In this document: one piece after another, positions 1-7,874 of the stretch
How positions within the stretch are numbered: the first letter of the stretch is position 1
Layout of the letters: the number at the start of each line of letters is the position of its first letter
Source: Lachnospiraceae bacterium A4
GTDB lineage: Bacteria > Bacillota > Clostridia > Lachnospirales > Lachnospiraceae
Direction of reading: 5' to 3'
Assembly: GCA_000403215.2 (NCBI GenBank)
Contig: KE159551.1
Span: 1-34,417, forward strand
DNA: 34,417 nt
Notes under the pieces: generated by a model
Database searches by the model: none
Told to the model about the DNA's origin: nothing
Seen by the model: only the letters and a program-made list of their open reading frames with translations
Program-made: the position numbers and the translations under genes

Positions 1-173
1 GCACCATTTACCAAATAGTTATCATCATCTGTACCATATTCCCTGCATATTTCCTTTTTGGCCTCTTCATATTCTTCTGCGGAAATATCTTCATCTGCAA
101 GCTCCTCACTTACCATCTCATTTATCTTTTTATTTTTGGTTTCTTCTATATGTTTTTTATCTATTTCTCTCAT
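1..173 (-). CDS. DUF4280 PAAR-like effector, N-terminal part (runs off window)
   Basis: The first 57 codons of a gene that continues past the left edge. The peptide opens MREIDKKHIEE and ends in YLVNGA, which is where the PAAR-like DUF4280 domain begins in the module 3 effector at 12270. The nucleotide sequence is nearly identical to 12099-12270, with only two substitutions in the coding part. A GAGAGGG site lies 5 bases before the ATG. Upstream there is only the last few codons of a baseplate-gene copy and then a terminator, with no promoter visible between 174 and 232. It is therefore probably a silent or read-through-only copy. Whether it continues into a full effector cannot be seen. Confidence 0.75.
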   Translation of the reverse strand, partial: MREIDKKHIEETKNKKINEMVSEELADEDISAEEYEEAKKEICREYGTDDDNYLVNG

Positions 174-209
174 ATTTTCCCTCTCACTCCCACACAATCA
201 TCCGCCGCT
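1..209. repeat. Direct repeat, copy 1 (effector 5' end duplication)
   Basis: About 209 bases match 12099-12305 almost exactly, with two substitutions and a one-base indel (a three-C run here, two C in the other copy). The repeat covers the first 57 codons of a DUF4280 effector, its ribosome binding site, and the last seven codons (RRMIVWE-stop) of the gene that precedes it at 12280. Identity stops abruptly at 209, which marks a recombination boundary. Confidence 0.9.
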
Positions 210-213
210 TCTG
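184..213 (-). pseudogene. Remnant of the 12280-type baseplate gene C-terminus
   Basis: Reads QKRRMIVWE-stop on the minus strand. The last seven residues and the stop match the end of the putative baseplate gene at 12280-13068 exactly. Nothing of the rest of that gene is present here; the next feature upstream is a terminator. It was evidently carried along when the effector 5' end was duplicated. Confidence 0.75.
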
Positions 214-232
214 CTGCATAAGGCTGTGCATA

Positions 233-269
233 AAAAATCCTGATATTTCGGTCTCATATCAGGATTTTT
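233..269 (-). terminator. Rho-independent terminator of the Rpn-like gene
   Basis: A perfect 14-bp inverted repeat, AAAAATCCTGATAT at 233-246 and ATATCAGGATTTTT at 256-269, with a 9-base loop. It lies 18 bases past the stop codon of the gene at 288 and reads into a run of T on the minus strand. Because the stem is flanked by A and T runs it could also act on the other strand. Confidence 0.85.
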
Positions 270-287
270 GTTTTGCCTTATTCCATT

Positions 288-1280
288 TTACAGAGTAAGC
301 TTGTCTCTGGAAGCAAACCTGTCATAATAATACACTGCCCTGTCCTCAGTAAGCTTGAATCTTTTTTGCAGCTTTTCAATCACACGTTCTCTTGGTATCC
401 CTTCCTCCTCATTGTCTAAGATGAATACTTCAATTCCTTGCTCAATTCCTGTTTCCAGCATGATCTGTCCTATGCCCATCACTTTCTTCACCTCCTCACG
501 CAGTTCACTGTTCTGTGAAAAGTCAATGTAGTCCGATACGACCTCCATGAAATCATCCCTGTGCGGGTACATGATTGTGTTCAGAAACCGCAGTAGATCG
601 TAGCCTTCGTCTTTCTTTTCTCCATTATACTCCTTTTTGCCCAGTCTGATAACCACCAATGTCAACAAATCGTAATCTTCTTTTTTGGTGATGCAGTTTC
701 CAATGTTTTTCGTGTTTGTCATCTCATAAAAGGATACGCTGTTCTGCTCGCCCTGGGGGATATCGTCCAGACAGATCCATATGCTGTAGCATTTTTCCAG
801 TTCTCCGTAATCTGTACTGTCCGTGACAAGCGACAGCTGCGAGGACAGCTCCCGCGACAGGTAATACATTCCCCGTTTTTCGATGGGATATCCCGGGCGG
901 TAGGTCTTCTGCGGCTCCACGTCTATGTGAAGTTTGATGACGATCTTTTCCTTTGACAGTTTTGGATTTTTCGCTTTCAGCCGGATATCAAATTTGGACA
1001 CTTTCTCATTCAGAACCGTAAATTCCTGCGCAGTTCCCTGCACCTGTGAGTTTGTCCGCCCCGGCGATACCTCCCTGTCCGACTCGATGGAATCCGGCTC
1101 AATGAAGCCTATGATTTCTTCTCTGCTGTATTCCTTATATTCATCAACCGTGTCTTTTAATATCACAGCCAGTATTTCTCTGTTACTGAGCAGTAACTTG
1201 CACTCTGCATCCAGCCCTTCCATCGCGGCTGTCAGCTGCATACTGCTCAGTGTGTCGATATTTCCCTGTATTTTATCCAT
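288..1280 (-). CDS. Rpn-family / PD-(D/E)XK nuclease-transposase-like protein
   Basis: A 330-residue protein resembling the Rpn (YhgA-like, PDDEXK_2) family, whose known members are DNA endonucleases that promote recombination. The core motif is LHIDVEPQK, followed by a YPIEKRGMYYLSREL segment, typical of Firmicute members. The C-terminal part is helical and charged and includes the METGIEQGIEVFILDNEEEG segment common in this family. The ATG at 1280 is chosen because ACAGGAGGAGAC precedes it and because a longer reading from 1331 would run over the promoter. The gene has its own promoter and terminator and appears independent of the injection locus. Family assignment is from motif pattern only; DNA cleavage is inferred. 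Confidence 0.75.
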   Translation of the reverse strand: MDKIQGNIDTLSSMQLTAAMEGLDAECKLLLSNREILAVILKDTVDEYKEYSREEIIGFIEPDSIESDREVSPGRTNSQVQGTAQEFTVLNEKVSKFDIRLKAKNPKLSKEKIVIKLHIDVEPQKTYRPGYPIEKRGMYYLSRELSSQLSLVTDSTDYGELEKCYSIWICLDDIPQGEQNSVSFYEMTNTKNIGNCITKKEDYDLLTLVVIRLGKKEYNGEKKDEGYDLLRFLNTIMYPHRDDFMEVVSDYIDFSQNSELREEVKKVMGIGQIMLETGIEQGIEVFILDNEEEGIPRERVIEKLQKRFKLTEDRAVYYYDRFASRDKLTL

Positions 1281-1313
1281 GTCTCCTCCTGTCCGAATAG
1301 ATTTTTTTATTTT

Positions 1314-1342
1314 ATTATAAGGTGCAAACATATTTTCGTCAA
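1314..1342 (-). promoter_or_regulatory. Sigma-A-type promoter of the Rpn-like gene
   Basis: On the minus strand a TTGACG -35 box (1337-1342) and a perfect TATAAT -10 box (1314-1319) are separated by exactly 17 bases. The start codon at 1280 is about 27 bases past the expected transcription start, and a strong ribosome binding site lies between. This is the best promoter seen in the window. Confidence 0.8.
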
Positions 1343-1345
1343 GGA

Positions 1346-1365
1346 TTCAGGAATATTTTCCTGAA
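1346..1365. promoter_or_regulatory. Palindrome just upstream of the -35 box
   Basis: TTCAGGAA, four bases, then TTCCTGAA. The 8-bp perfect arms end 3 bases before the -35 element of the Rpn promoter. It could be an operator or a weak hairpin ending transcription from the upstream operon, though no T run follows it. The rest of the stretch 1366-1511 shows nothing I can name. Confidence 0.4.
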
Positions 1366-1511
1366 TAAATTGAATTGAATGAAATACAGTTCTTTTTCTG
1401 ATATGTATATGAAGTTATCAAGGTTGTTCCCGTGTCGGCTGCGGCGGTGCAAATGATAATATCCAATGCCCCTCATGCCTTGGATGACATTTTATGACCG
1501 CTTCAAAACCA

Positions 1512-2156
1512 TCAGCGGCTGCCATAACTATACTCTGGGGATTTGATTTGGATTGATGTATTTTCTGCCTGTATTGTTGTCAGTAATTTTAATACCACTG
1601 GTTTCCAGATATCATATATTTGAAAACTGCAATGAAAGTTTCCTAATATTGTCCGTGCCTGCGTCTGAAACATAAAGAGGAGGCTGTAAAGATTTCCATC
1701 AAGACAGTATGCCTTAAAATCCATCCATGCAACAGGCGTATTCTCTGCCATCACTTCCCCAATATCATAGAATACATTCTGTTTCCAGATTTTCTTCATA
1801 TCGTTTCGTATCACAGACATCTGTTCTGACACCTGCCGCTGCTCTTCTTCGCCAGTCTGTGGAAGTATGCTGAATGTTATGGCCGCACCGCTTTCCCTGT
1901 CTGCCTTTATGATCTGGGGACGATTCCTGTTCTGATATATTACAGTTCGGTCTGCACTACCCATATCTGTCATGGTCTCTGGCAGCATGATGGAGCATGC
2001 ACCGTCAAACAGATCTGCTTTATACAGCGCAGCCCTGTCTGTCCCGATCTGAATCTCATTCCCGACAGGCTGGTTCTCTGACTGTATCTCATGATACTTT
2101 GACCGCAGTGCAAGTATCTGTGTATCTATATACTCATTTTCTCTTATATCAGACAA
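1512..2156 (-). CDS. Mog1/PsbP (DUF1795-like) accessory protein, copy in module 4
   Basis: A 214-residue protein with no signal peptide or membrane span. It is a diverged paralogue of the protein at 21446-22030: both have a stretch near the middle running FKAYCLDGNLY or FKGYALDGQNY, then a strand ending in G-x-F-x-C and a Trp helix. That layout resembles Mog1/PsbP-fold proteins of the DcrB/DUF1795 type, which in T6SS include Eag effector chaperones; this fold match is inference. The start codon is TTG, eight bases inside the preceding gene, with AGGAGG six bases before it. It ends the module 4 operon. A chaperone or loader for the spike-effector set is plausible but unproven. Confidence 0.6.
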   Translation of the reverse strand: MSDIRENEYIDTQILALRSKYHEIQSENQPVGNEIQIGTDRAALYKADLFDGACSIMLPETMTDMGSADRTVIYQNRNRPQIIKADRESGAAITFSILPQTGEEEQRQVSEQMSVIRNDMKKIWKQNVFYDIGEVMAENTPVAWMDFKAYCLDGNLYSLLFMFQTQARTILGNFHCSFQIYDIWKPVVLKLLTTIQAENTSIQIKSPEYSYGSR

Positions 2157-2670
2157 GCTGCACCTCCTCTATTGTGATTCCCTGTACTCCGCGCCGCAGG
2201 AGGCTCTCCACGACGTCCAGTCTTGCCGCAATGCAGCTTTTGTCACAGCCCTTTATCCGAAATACAGCATTAGCGCCAATCTTTTCCTCATTCAGTACCA
2301 AATTTATAATCCTGTTCCCCATGGCACTACGCTGTGTTTTCTCTGACATACAGTCCAGTTCTTCTATTATGGAAAGAAAATAGGTCCTGTTGACACCGCT
2401 GTCACTCTCCCACAACTTTACACCCTTGTATATTATATCCGGCTGATACATTGTCACCGCTCTAATGCAGTCTCTCGACATCAGGATGCACGGGCTACAG
2501 ATCAGATCCGGGAAAAATCCTTCATCCGGCAGGTCCATACTGATGATATTCCACCGCGGCAGCGTGTCAATGCCCTCTCTTGTCAGCTTTCTGGTATCAA
2601 GCGCCCTGTTTTTATTGATGTTATAGGGATTCCTGTTTTTTTCGTCGGTTCCGATCAGAAAGTATTTCAT
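2149..2670 (-). CDS. Imm11-like (DUF1629-type) accessory protein, copy in module 4
   Basis: A 173-residue soluble protein. The ATG at 2670 is chosen over a longer reading from 2724 because AGGAGGT stands nine bases before it and because the paralogue at 22470-22988 also starts MKYF. The two share the C-terminal signature LD-VVESLLRR-V-G-I-EV, with looser similarity elsewhere, including a middle region on I-x-x-R/S-x-VRMY. The overall pattern recalls Imm11/DUF1629 proteins, some of which are immunity proteins, but I cannot confirm it. It is sandwiched between the 2685 and 1512 genes, and the same three-gene set recurs at 20837-22988. That suggests a shared accessory role for a spike module and not immunity to one toxin. 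Confidence 0.6.
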   Translation of the reverse strand: MKYFLIGTDEKNRNPYNINKNRALDTRKLTREGIDTLPRWNIISMDLPDEGFFPDLICSPCILMSRDCIRAVTMYQPDIIYKGVKLWESDSGVNRTYFLSIIEELDCMSEKTQRSAMGNRIINLVLNEEKIGANAVFRIKGCDKSCIAARLDVVESLLRRGVQGITIEEVQLV

Positions 2671-2684
2671 CACTTTGATACCTC

Positions 2685-3272
2685 CTAGTATAAAATAACC
2701 GCATGATCCATGTAGTCTCCGCAAATTATCCTGAGACTGCCTGCGGCATGGACTTCGCTCTCTTCTACTGTTTCTAGTATCAAACCAGTCAGTGCCTTTA
2801 TCATCTGAAACAACAAAGCGTCGTAATACTCTGCGTAATTCTGTCTGATTTGGACCTGTTCAAAGTGCTGTATCCTGATAAATTTTTCTGCCGCCTTCTC
2901 ATATAAAAATATCAGATCCTGTAGAAATCTGTCCTGTAAAAAATCTGCATAATAATGCGCCGATGCCTCCTGTGTATCCAGATAAAATCCATCATCAAGA
3001 GCATCGATACGCAGTTCCAGCCTGTCCAGAAAGGGCGCATACTGCATCGGACTGAACACGAGATAATGCAGGATTCCTTTTTGATTCTGCTGCTGCAGGC
3101 TTTTGGTTTTTTCCAGACATTCACGAACGCCATCCTGAAAATGCTCCCAGATTTTCGCGGAATCTGTATCAAGTATTGTCTGGACTGCGCTGCATGAATC
3201 CTGAAATAGTTGTTCCATGTAAGTGTTCAGATATTCGTATAGTTCTGTTCTTTGCGGTTGTACTTTTTCCAT
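2685..3272 (-). CDS. Conserved accessory protein, paralogue of 20837 gene (module 4)
   Basis: A 195-residue, mostly helical soluble protein of unknown function. It is a diverged paralogue of the protein at 20837-21433. Both have a Y-L-F opening of the central part, a segment ending in YLD followed by an acidic helical stretch, and a near-terminal CGDYM or CGGYM motif. The ATG at 3272 is preceded by AGGAG seven bases upstream; a longer reading from 3320 has no such site. It follows the immunity candidate at 3296 by 23 bases. Together with the next two genes it forms the accessory triad present twice in the window. No domain is recognised. Confidence 0.65.
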   Translation of the reverse strand: MEKVQPQRTELYEYLNTYMEQLFQDSCSAVQTILDTDSAKIWEHFQDGVRECLEKTKSLQQQNQKGILHYLVFSPMQYAPFLDRLELRIDALDDGFYLDTQEASAHYYADFLQDRFLQDLIFLYEKAAEKFIRIQHFEQVQIRQNYAEYYDALLFQMIKALTGLILETVEESEVHAAGSLRIICGDYMDHAVILY

Positions 3273-3295
3273 TGTTTTTCTCCTATTGTTTAAAT

Positions 3296-4264
3296 TTAAC
3301 CAAATTCCTCGTAGATACAATCTTTCTCAGGATCTGATATCCGCTTTACCTGATAGATATATTCTCCCTTTACCAATACTGCTGTCATTCCGTCTTTTAT
3401 GATCATATAGTCCCAAAAATAATTTTCAGAAAACTTGCAGTAAACGAAATACTTATTTCCGTTTCCCAATCCTGTCAGTTTTGCAAAGTAATCTACAGGC
3501 TTCTCCTTTCTGTTCAATACCCTGCAGTACTCAAAGCTGCCTGTTGTCCCCCATGTTCCTAGTTTATATCCTATATCTACAGATTGGCATGGTTTCCCGA
3601 TTCTCTCTGTCACTTCCCAGACGCCATAACATATGCTTCGGTATGGGGTAACAATTAAATGATCTAATTCGTATTCTGATTGAGGATATTCTTCTACCTT
3701 TCGCATCTTGTACATACCTGTTCTGGCATCAGGTATGATCAGTTCTGTTTCAGAAACCATTACATATTCCGAAAACCACCCAATCTGATCTTCTCGTTTA
3801 TCCCACTTAGGAGTCAATATCAGATAGTAGTCTCCTTCCAATCCCAATTCTCGAAATTGCCAGGCTTCATGGTAATATCTATTGATATTTTCAATCGCTA
3901 TAATACTACAGGAATAACTTGAGACCTCACTGTAATCATTTTGAAAGCAGAAAACTGTCGGAGTAAACTTTACTGTTAAATTTTGAATATCACTACAGGG
4001 CTTAACCCATCCATCTTGTCCGTGCAGCTCTGCTGTCATGACCCATGTTCCCATAAAACATTGGGGAACATAGGTCAGATCCTGTATATTATGATCTGCA
4101 TTGTCAGTATTTTCATCATGGCTGCTATAGATATTCATTTTTACGTTATTCACATCTTTATCCTTTTTGTCGTGTGCCATTCTATTTGCGATATGGAAAA
4201 CTGAAAACATACAAATCAATATCATTAATACAAAAAAGTTTATTTTCTTATTCTTCATATTCAT
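3296..4264 (-). CDS. Membrane-anchored candidate immunity protein to the GH24-like effector
   Basis: A 322-residue protein with a basic N-terminus and one hydrophobic segment at about residues 9-27, followed by a long polar domain expected outside the membrane. The ectodomain seems to hold two similar halves, each opening with an aromatic strand (C-F-M-GTWVMTAE near residue 70 and I-C-Y-GVWEVTE near residue 215), like a lipocalin-type beta fold. The start overlaps the end of the effector gene by 17 bases and has no clear ribosome binding site, so translation is probably coupled. Its position right after a peptidoglycan-cutting effector and its outward location fit an immunity role. That role is inferred from context; there is no family match. 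Confidence 0.65.
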   Translation of the reverse strand: MNMKNKKINFFVLMILICMFSVFHIANRMAHDKKDKDVNNVKMNIYSSHDENTDNADHNIQDLTYVPQCFMGTWVMTAELHGQDGWVKPCSDIQNLTVKFTPTVFCFQNDYSEVSSYSCSIIAIENINRYYHEAWQFRELGLEGDYYLILTPKWDKREDQIGWFSEYVMVSETELIIPDARTGMYKMRKVEEYPQSEYELDHLIVTPYRSICYGVWEVTERIGKPCQSVDIGYKLGTWGTTGSFEYCRVLNRKEKPVDYFAKLTGLGNGNKYFVYCKFSENYFWDYMIIKDGMTAVLVKGEYIYQVKRISDPEKDCIYEEFG

Positions 4265-5678
4265 TTAATGGTTCTACAATGACACCACTTAACCCTCCTT
4301 CAACCTCATAGCTTTCATCACTATTATTGCCATAGTAGATATTCATTTCAACGTTAGTCCTAAATTCGAAATTTCCCTTTATCCCATGCTTTTTTAAAAC
4401 TTCCTCATAAAGCTCTTGCCTGTCAGCATTATTCTTAACTGCGTTATATGCACTGTCTCCTAACGTATAACACTGGTATTTTATTATACTTATAGCATCT
4501 AATTGATTCTGAGATAACGTGATTCCATCAGCTTCAAAGTCACGTTTAGCCTTTTCATACAACGGAGTTATATCATGGATTAATTTTTCAAAACAAATAT
4601 CAACAGGAATAACAGTGTTCTTCATTAGATCATACTCACTTGCTTTATCGCTTAAAAATCCGGAAATACGGTTCACTCGTCCCGCATCCTTGTAGAATTC
4701 TATATCACCTTTTTGTAAACAATCCCCAAACCCAACTGTAATATATCCATCTCCCGCTAAATGAGGTCTTATTCCAATCAGCTTTCCATCCTCTATTACA
4801 AGATATCCCTTATCTCTGGAAGCTTCATTCAAAATTTCCAATTCCATTACTGCTCTTAATGCTTTTTTTGAAATTTTCTCACCATCTGAAATACTATTCA
4901 TTAATTTATCATCTGTTATATAATTCTCCTGCCCCGACGTAACTGGCATAATCAACCCGCCATGCTTACAAAACAACACTGATGTCATTGTAATCCCATC
5001 TTCCTCACCAATGATATTTCCAGGACCTTCCACAATCCCTTTACCATCCTCTGACAGAAACAGATTAATGACTGCATTTACTTTTTTCAGATATGTCGTT
5101 CCATCCACCTCAAAATTATCCCACGCGTCATTTAACTCCATGAGGTGCCTGCATACTCCGTTTTTATTCCGCTCCATGTCATCGGCTATCCTTTTTCTTT
5201 CTGCATTCCTGTTAACCGCTAGCCGGCAGTTGCATTTGGGAGGCGTAATATTTATTTGCTGAACCGTATCCTTCACTGTCGCATATATCAGATGATTGAC
5301 AGACATAGGATTTTCATGGACATCCAGGGTAATATAACACACCTCATCATTTTTATTTTCCAAAACTACTGTTTCTCCCTCTGCGTAGGTGAAATCATCT
5401 GTTGTAGCAGCTGTACACCTCAAGACTGCGCCATCAACAAGATATTGATGGTACTTGTCCTCTTCAATATAGTTCCTCATTAATTCCTCGAATTTCTCGC
5501 CTGTTGCTTTTTCCTCATAGGATAACCTTTCGGTTTCCTTCTCATAAACAGCTTCTTGTACGGCTCTTATTTCTTTTGGCATATTTACTGCCCTTACCAC
5601 ATCCGCCGTCATCTGGACTGCCTGCTGTACTGGTTCTCCGTCATAGTTTCCTTCTAAGTATTTCTTTTCATCTGCCAT
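4248..5678 (-). CDS. DUF4280 PAAR-like effector with GH24-like lysozyme domain
   Basis: A 476-residue two-part protein. Residues 1-75 are helical and charged. Residues about 78-250 are a DUF4280 PAAR-like domain: YLVDGAVLRC, the Cys pair in CNC (149-151), and LFCKHGGLIMPVTSGQ at 235-250. PAAR-like domains cap the VgrG spike. Residues about 275-450 look like a phage-type lysozyme (GH24). Glu285, Asp310 and Thr314 (in GDGYITVGFG) fit the E-D-T catalytic set, and SQNQLDAIS near 390 matches the usual GH24 helix. It should cut peptidoglycan glycan strands in a target cell. AGGAGGG stands five bases before the ATG. It follows a VgrG gene by 28 bases and precedes a membrane protein likely to protect the producer. 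An insertion between Glu285 and Asp310 is unusual for GH24. Confidence 0.8.
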   Translation of the reverse strand: MADEKKYLEGNYDGEPVQQAVQMTADVVRAVNMPKEIRAVQEAVYEKETERLSYEEKATGEKFEELMRNYIEEDKYHQYLVDGAVLRCTAATTDDFTYAEGETVVLENKNDEVCYITLDVHENPMSVNHLIYATVKDTVQQINITPPKCNCRLAVNRNAERKRIADDMERNKNGVCRHLMELNDAWDNFEVDGTTYLKKVNAVINLFLSEDGKGIVEGPGNIIGEEDGITMTSVLFCKHGGLIMPVTSGQENYITDDKLMNSISDGEKISKKALRAVMELEILNEASRDKGYLVIEDGKLIGIRPHLAGDGYITVGFGDCLQKGDIEFYKDAGRVNRISGFLSDKASEYDLMKNTVIPVDICFEKLIHDITPLYEKAKRDFEADGITLSQNQLDAISIIKYQCYTLGDSAYNAVKNNADRQELYEEVLKKHGIKGNFEFRTNVEMNIYYGNNSDESYEVEGGLSGVIVEPLNEYEE

Positions 5679-5706
5679 AGTATCCCTCCTCGTTATTAGA
5701 AACCAT

Positions 5707-7095
5707 CTACTGTATCCTGAACTCCCCGCCTGTAAACGAAATATCCTTATTGAGTGTCATGCTGGTTCCTCCCTGACGCACCTGCAGGACATTATCGGCT
5801 GCTATCAGCAGGGATGCGTTGCCGCTGGCTATGGTGAGATCCTCTTTTGCCGCAACCACGATGTCCTTGTCACTGGTGATCATGATCCCCTCGTTGTCAT
5901 TCATCTCCACCATCATGCCCTGATTGTTTGTCATCAGTATGGAATCCGGTGTGAACAGGATCTCTTTTCCGTATTTTGTCTTAAAGGATTTGTACTCGGG
6001 ATTCTGCCTTGCGGCATCTGTCTGCCTGTGGACCGCACTCATTACGAAACTGTTCTCTTCACGGTCCGGCACATACAGACGCACGCTGTCGCCCTCCTCC
6101 GGCATGCAGTACCATCCTGTCCCGTCGGGCGAGGAGTACACGGTCGAATACAGGAACCATTTCTTTCCGTCCTGTGCTTTCCATTCGTCCCCTGCAATCC
6201 TCACCTGGACCCTGTCGCGCTGCACGCCGGTTACCACCGCATCAAAGGCACAGCCTGTCACACTTTCGTGCGGCATGGGCAGCGGGCGGACTGCCTCCTT
6301 TTTCCTCAGATGATAAGTATGGATGCACTCTCCGCTGCAGTAATCTGTGAAAATCTGGTAAACATAGTAATTGTTCCCATTGTACGGCATCCAGTCACCA
6401 ATCTGGCAGATTTCCCTGTCTGTAATAATCAGCTCTGTCATGTCCGCCGCGCGCAGCCAGACCATGCCGCCGCGCGTTTTTTCCATATATTCGCGCATAT
6501 CCAGCCTTGTGCGGAGCTGGTCTGTGGGCAGTTTCCTCTGGATGCCCTCCGGCAGGCCTAAGATATACCGCACACCCTTTCTTGGCGCATCTGCCACCAT
6601 AAAGCGCCCTGTCCGCGCCGCTGTCCGTCTGAGGAATTCCCAGTCCGTCTCATGATGCTGGACCAAAACACCTGCAGTGTTATCGCTGTCTCCCTCAGTA
6701 ATGATCACACGCCCGTCAGGATATGTGCCTGTGATCTGTTCATGGATTGCCGTACACAACGTATTTCTATTCTGAAACACTCTGAAATGAGGCTGCAAAT
6801 CCATCAGGATGCTTCCGCTTGCCAGCGACAGATCCATGACTGTTCCATGGCCGTCATGGGAGAAGGCATAATCTGTAACAATCCCATGAAAAAGCACGGT
6901 ATGTACTTCTCCGCTTATGCCTGTTATTTTCACCCATATTTCTCCAGACAGTATCCCAATATAGCGCTCTTCCCATACGTCTTTGATCTGCACTGACACG
7001 GACGCTCTGGCATGGTCATTCACCATTCTCATGATTTTGAGCTCCTGTATGGATACAAATTCAAATGGTTCTATTTTGATCTGGTTTTCTCTCAT
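5707..7095 (-). CDS. VgrG-like spike protein, type A (module 4)
   Basis: A 462-residue spike protein built like phage gp27-gp5 or T6SS VgrG. The N-terminal half is a late-control-D/gp27-like region, including the HHETDWEFLRR motif near residue 155 that is common to this family. It is followed by an OB-fold with SSPDGTGWYCMPEEGD, then a short repetitive beta region ending in QGGTSMTLNKD. It is a close paralogue of the protein at 28965. The ATG at 7095 aligns with that paralogue's start (MRENQIKIEPF against MREERITIRPF); an ATG three codons earlier is possible. The gene lies just before the GH24-like effector, so its trimer probably carries that effector's PAAR-like cap. Confidence 0.88.
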   Translation of the reverse strand: MRENQIKIEPFEFVSIQELKIMRMVNDHARASVSVQIKDVWEERYIGILSGEIWVKITGISGEVHTVLFHGIVTDYAFSHDGHGTVMDLSLASGSILMDLQPHFRVFQNRNTLCTAIHEQITGTYPDGRVIITEGDSDNTAGVLVQHHETDWEFLRRTAARTGRFMVADAPRKGVRYILGLPEGIQRKLPTDQLRTRLDMREYMEKTRGGMVWLRAADMTELIITDREICQIGDWMPYNGNNYYVYQIFTDYCSGECIHTYHLRKKEAVRPLPMPHESVTGCAFDAVVTGVQRDRVQVRIAGDEWKAQDGKKWFLYSTVYSSPDGTGWYCMPEEGDSVRLYVPDREENSFVMSAVHRQTDAARQNPEYKSFKTKYGKEILFTPDSILMTNNQGMMVEMNDNEGIMITSDKDIVVAAKEDLTIASGNASLLIAADNVLQVRQGGTSMTLNKDISFTGGEFRIQ

Positions 7096-7113
7096 TTTTA
7101 TCATCCGCCTCTC

Positions 7114-7638
7114 TTATATACTTTTATATGCTTCTGTATTTTTCTGTATATTCAGAAGTTCTATGCTCCTCATGATATCCATGCATGTTTTCCTGCCGCT
7201 TTCTGCCTGTCCTTCTGGCAGATGAAAGCTGCCCAGCAGCATTTTTTCATCCACCGAAAGGATAAACATACTGTGGTACGCATCCTCCCTGATGCCGCCT
7301 GTGATAAACGCAAAAATACCTGCCACCCCCGCCTTTATTCGGATCATCCGCGCCTGCTCCCTAATGCTCTCTGGATAGATATGGCTGATGACCCGCTGAA
7401 TCTCCTGGACTGCTGTATATACCTATTTTTCCTGCAGCTGCTTGTCCAGCAGGCTGAATGTGATCAGCTGTTCTGCCTGCGTATCGGAAAACACTTCCTG
7501 CGGGGTTGTCCTGTACGGGAATTTTCTTGCCAGTATTTCGTTTGACGGTCTCTGCCATCCCTGCGGGAGCGTGATACGAATCCTTCCCTGAAGACAGTCT
7601 GACACCTGACATAAAGCTTCTTCCTCTCTTGTTTTCAT
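7114..7638 (-). pseudogene. Mog1/DUF1795-like accessory gene interrupted by an in-frame amber codon
   Basis: Reading from the ATG at 7638 (AGAGAGGT eight bases upstream) gives RIRITLPQGW and KFPY, ending in QLQEK at a TAG at 7423-7425. The same frame continues past the TAG without another stop to 7114, giving VYTAVQEIQRVISHIYPESI and later AYHSMFILSVDEKMLLGSFH. The joined product would be about 174 residues. It has the beta-rich layout of the Mog1/PsbP (DUF1795-like) proteins seen at 1512 and 21446, including the G-S-F-H strand near the end. It is either a nonsense mutant, a sequencing error, or a suppressed codon. It sits between the type B and type A VgrG genes, so a spike-loading chaperone role would fit the intact form. 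Confidence 0.65.
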
Positions 7639-7870
7639 GTGAATTTACCTCTCTGATCTGTTTATTTTTCTGGCTGCCTTTCCAGTCTGCGCTGTTAAAA
7701 TCAATTGGAACTGCTCTATGATACTTTCCCGCCTGCGGCAGCTCTGGTTCCAGCAGCAGCTGTTCCATCCTCTTTACCGCCTGTTTTTTTATGTCTGTGG
7801 CATTCAGCTGATTGATTCTGTCGATTGCCGGATTCTTGCCAATACCTCCAATCTTTACGCTCTCACTCAT
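7361..7870 (-). CDS. Small unidentified protein with out-of-frame overlap
   Basis: Starts MSESVKIGGIGKNPAID with GGAAGGTG about six bases before the ATG, five bases after the type B VgrG stop codon. The first 75 or so residues look like normal coding sequence with a helical stretch (KKQAVKRMEQLLLE). From 7638 onward this frame overlaps the Mog1-like gene in another frame, and the peptide there becomes low in structure. A stop in an adjacent frame at the ribosome binding site of the next gene suggests that the original protein may have ended near 7645 and that a small frameshift lengthened it. No family recognised; a small linker or adaptor for the spike is a guess. Confidence 0.4.
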   Translation of the reverse strand: MSESVKIGGIGKNPAIDRINQLNATDIKKQAVKRMEQLLLEPELPQAGKYHRAVPIDFNSADWKGSQKNKQIREVNSHENKRGRSFMSGVRLSSGKDSYHAPAGMAETVKRNTGKKIPVQDNPAGSVFRYAGRTADHIQPAGQAAAGKIGIYSSPGDSAGHQPYLSREH

Positions 7871-7874
7871 TCTG

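Noticed and set aside
1366-1511. Small RNA or further gene upstream of the Rpn promoter
   Set aside because: No reading frame with a start site, no clear hairpin-T-run and no resemblance to known RNA families were seen.
6009-6561. Overlapping plus-strand frames of 113-177 codons
   Set aside because: They are antisense to the type A VgrG gene and have no start signals; they reflect GC-rich third positions.
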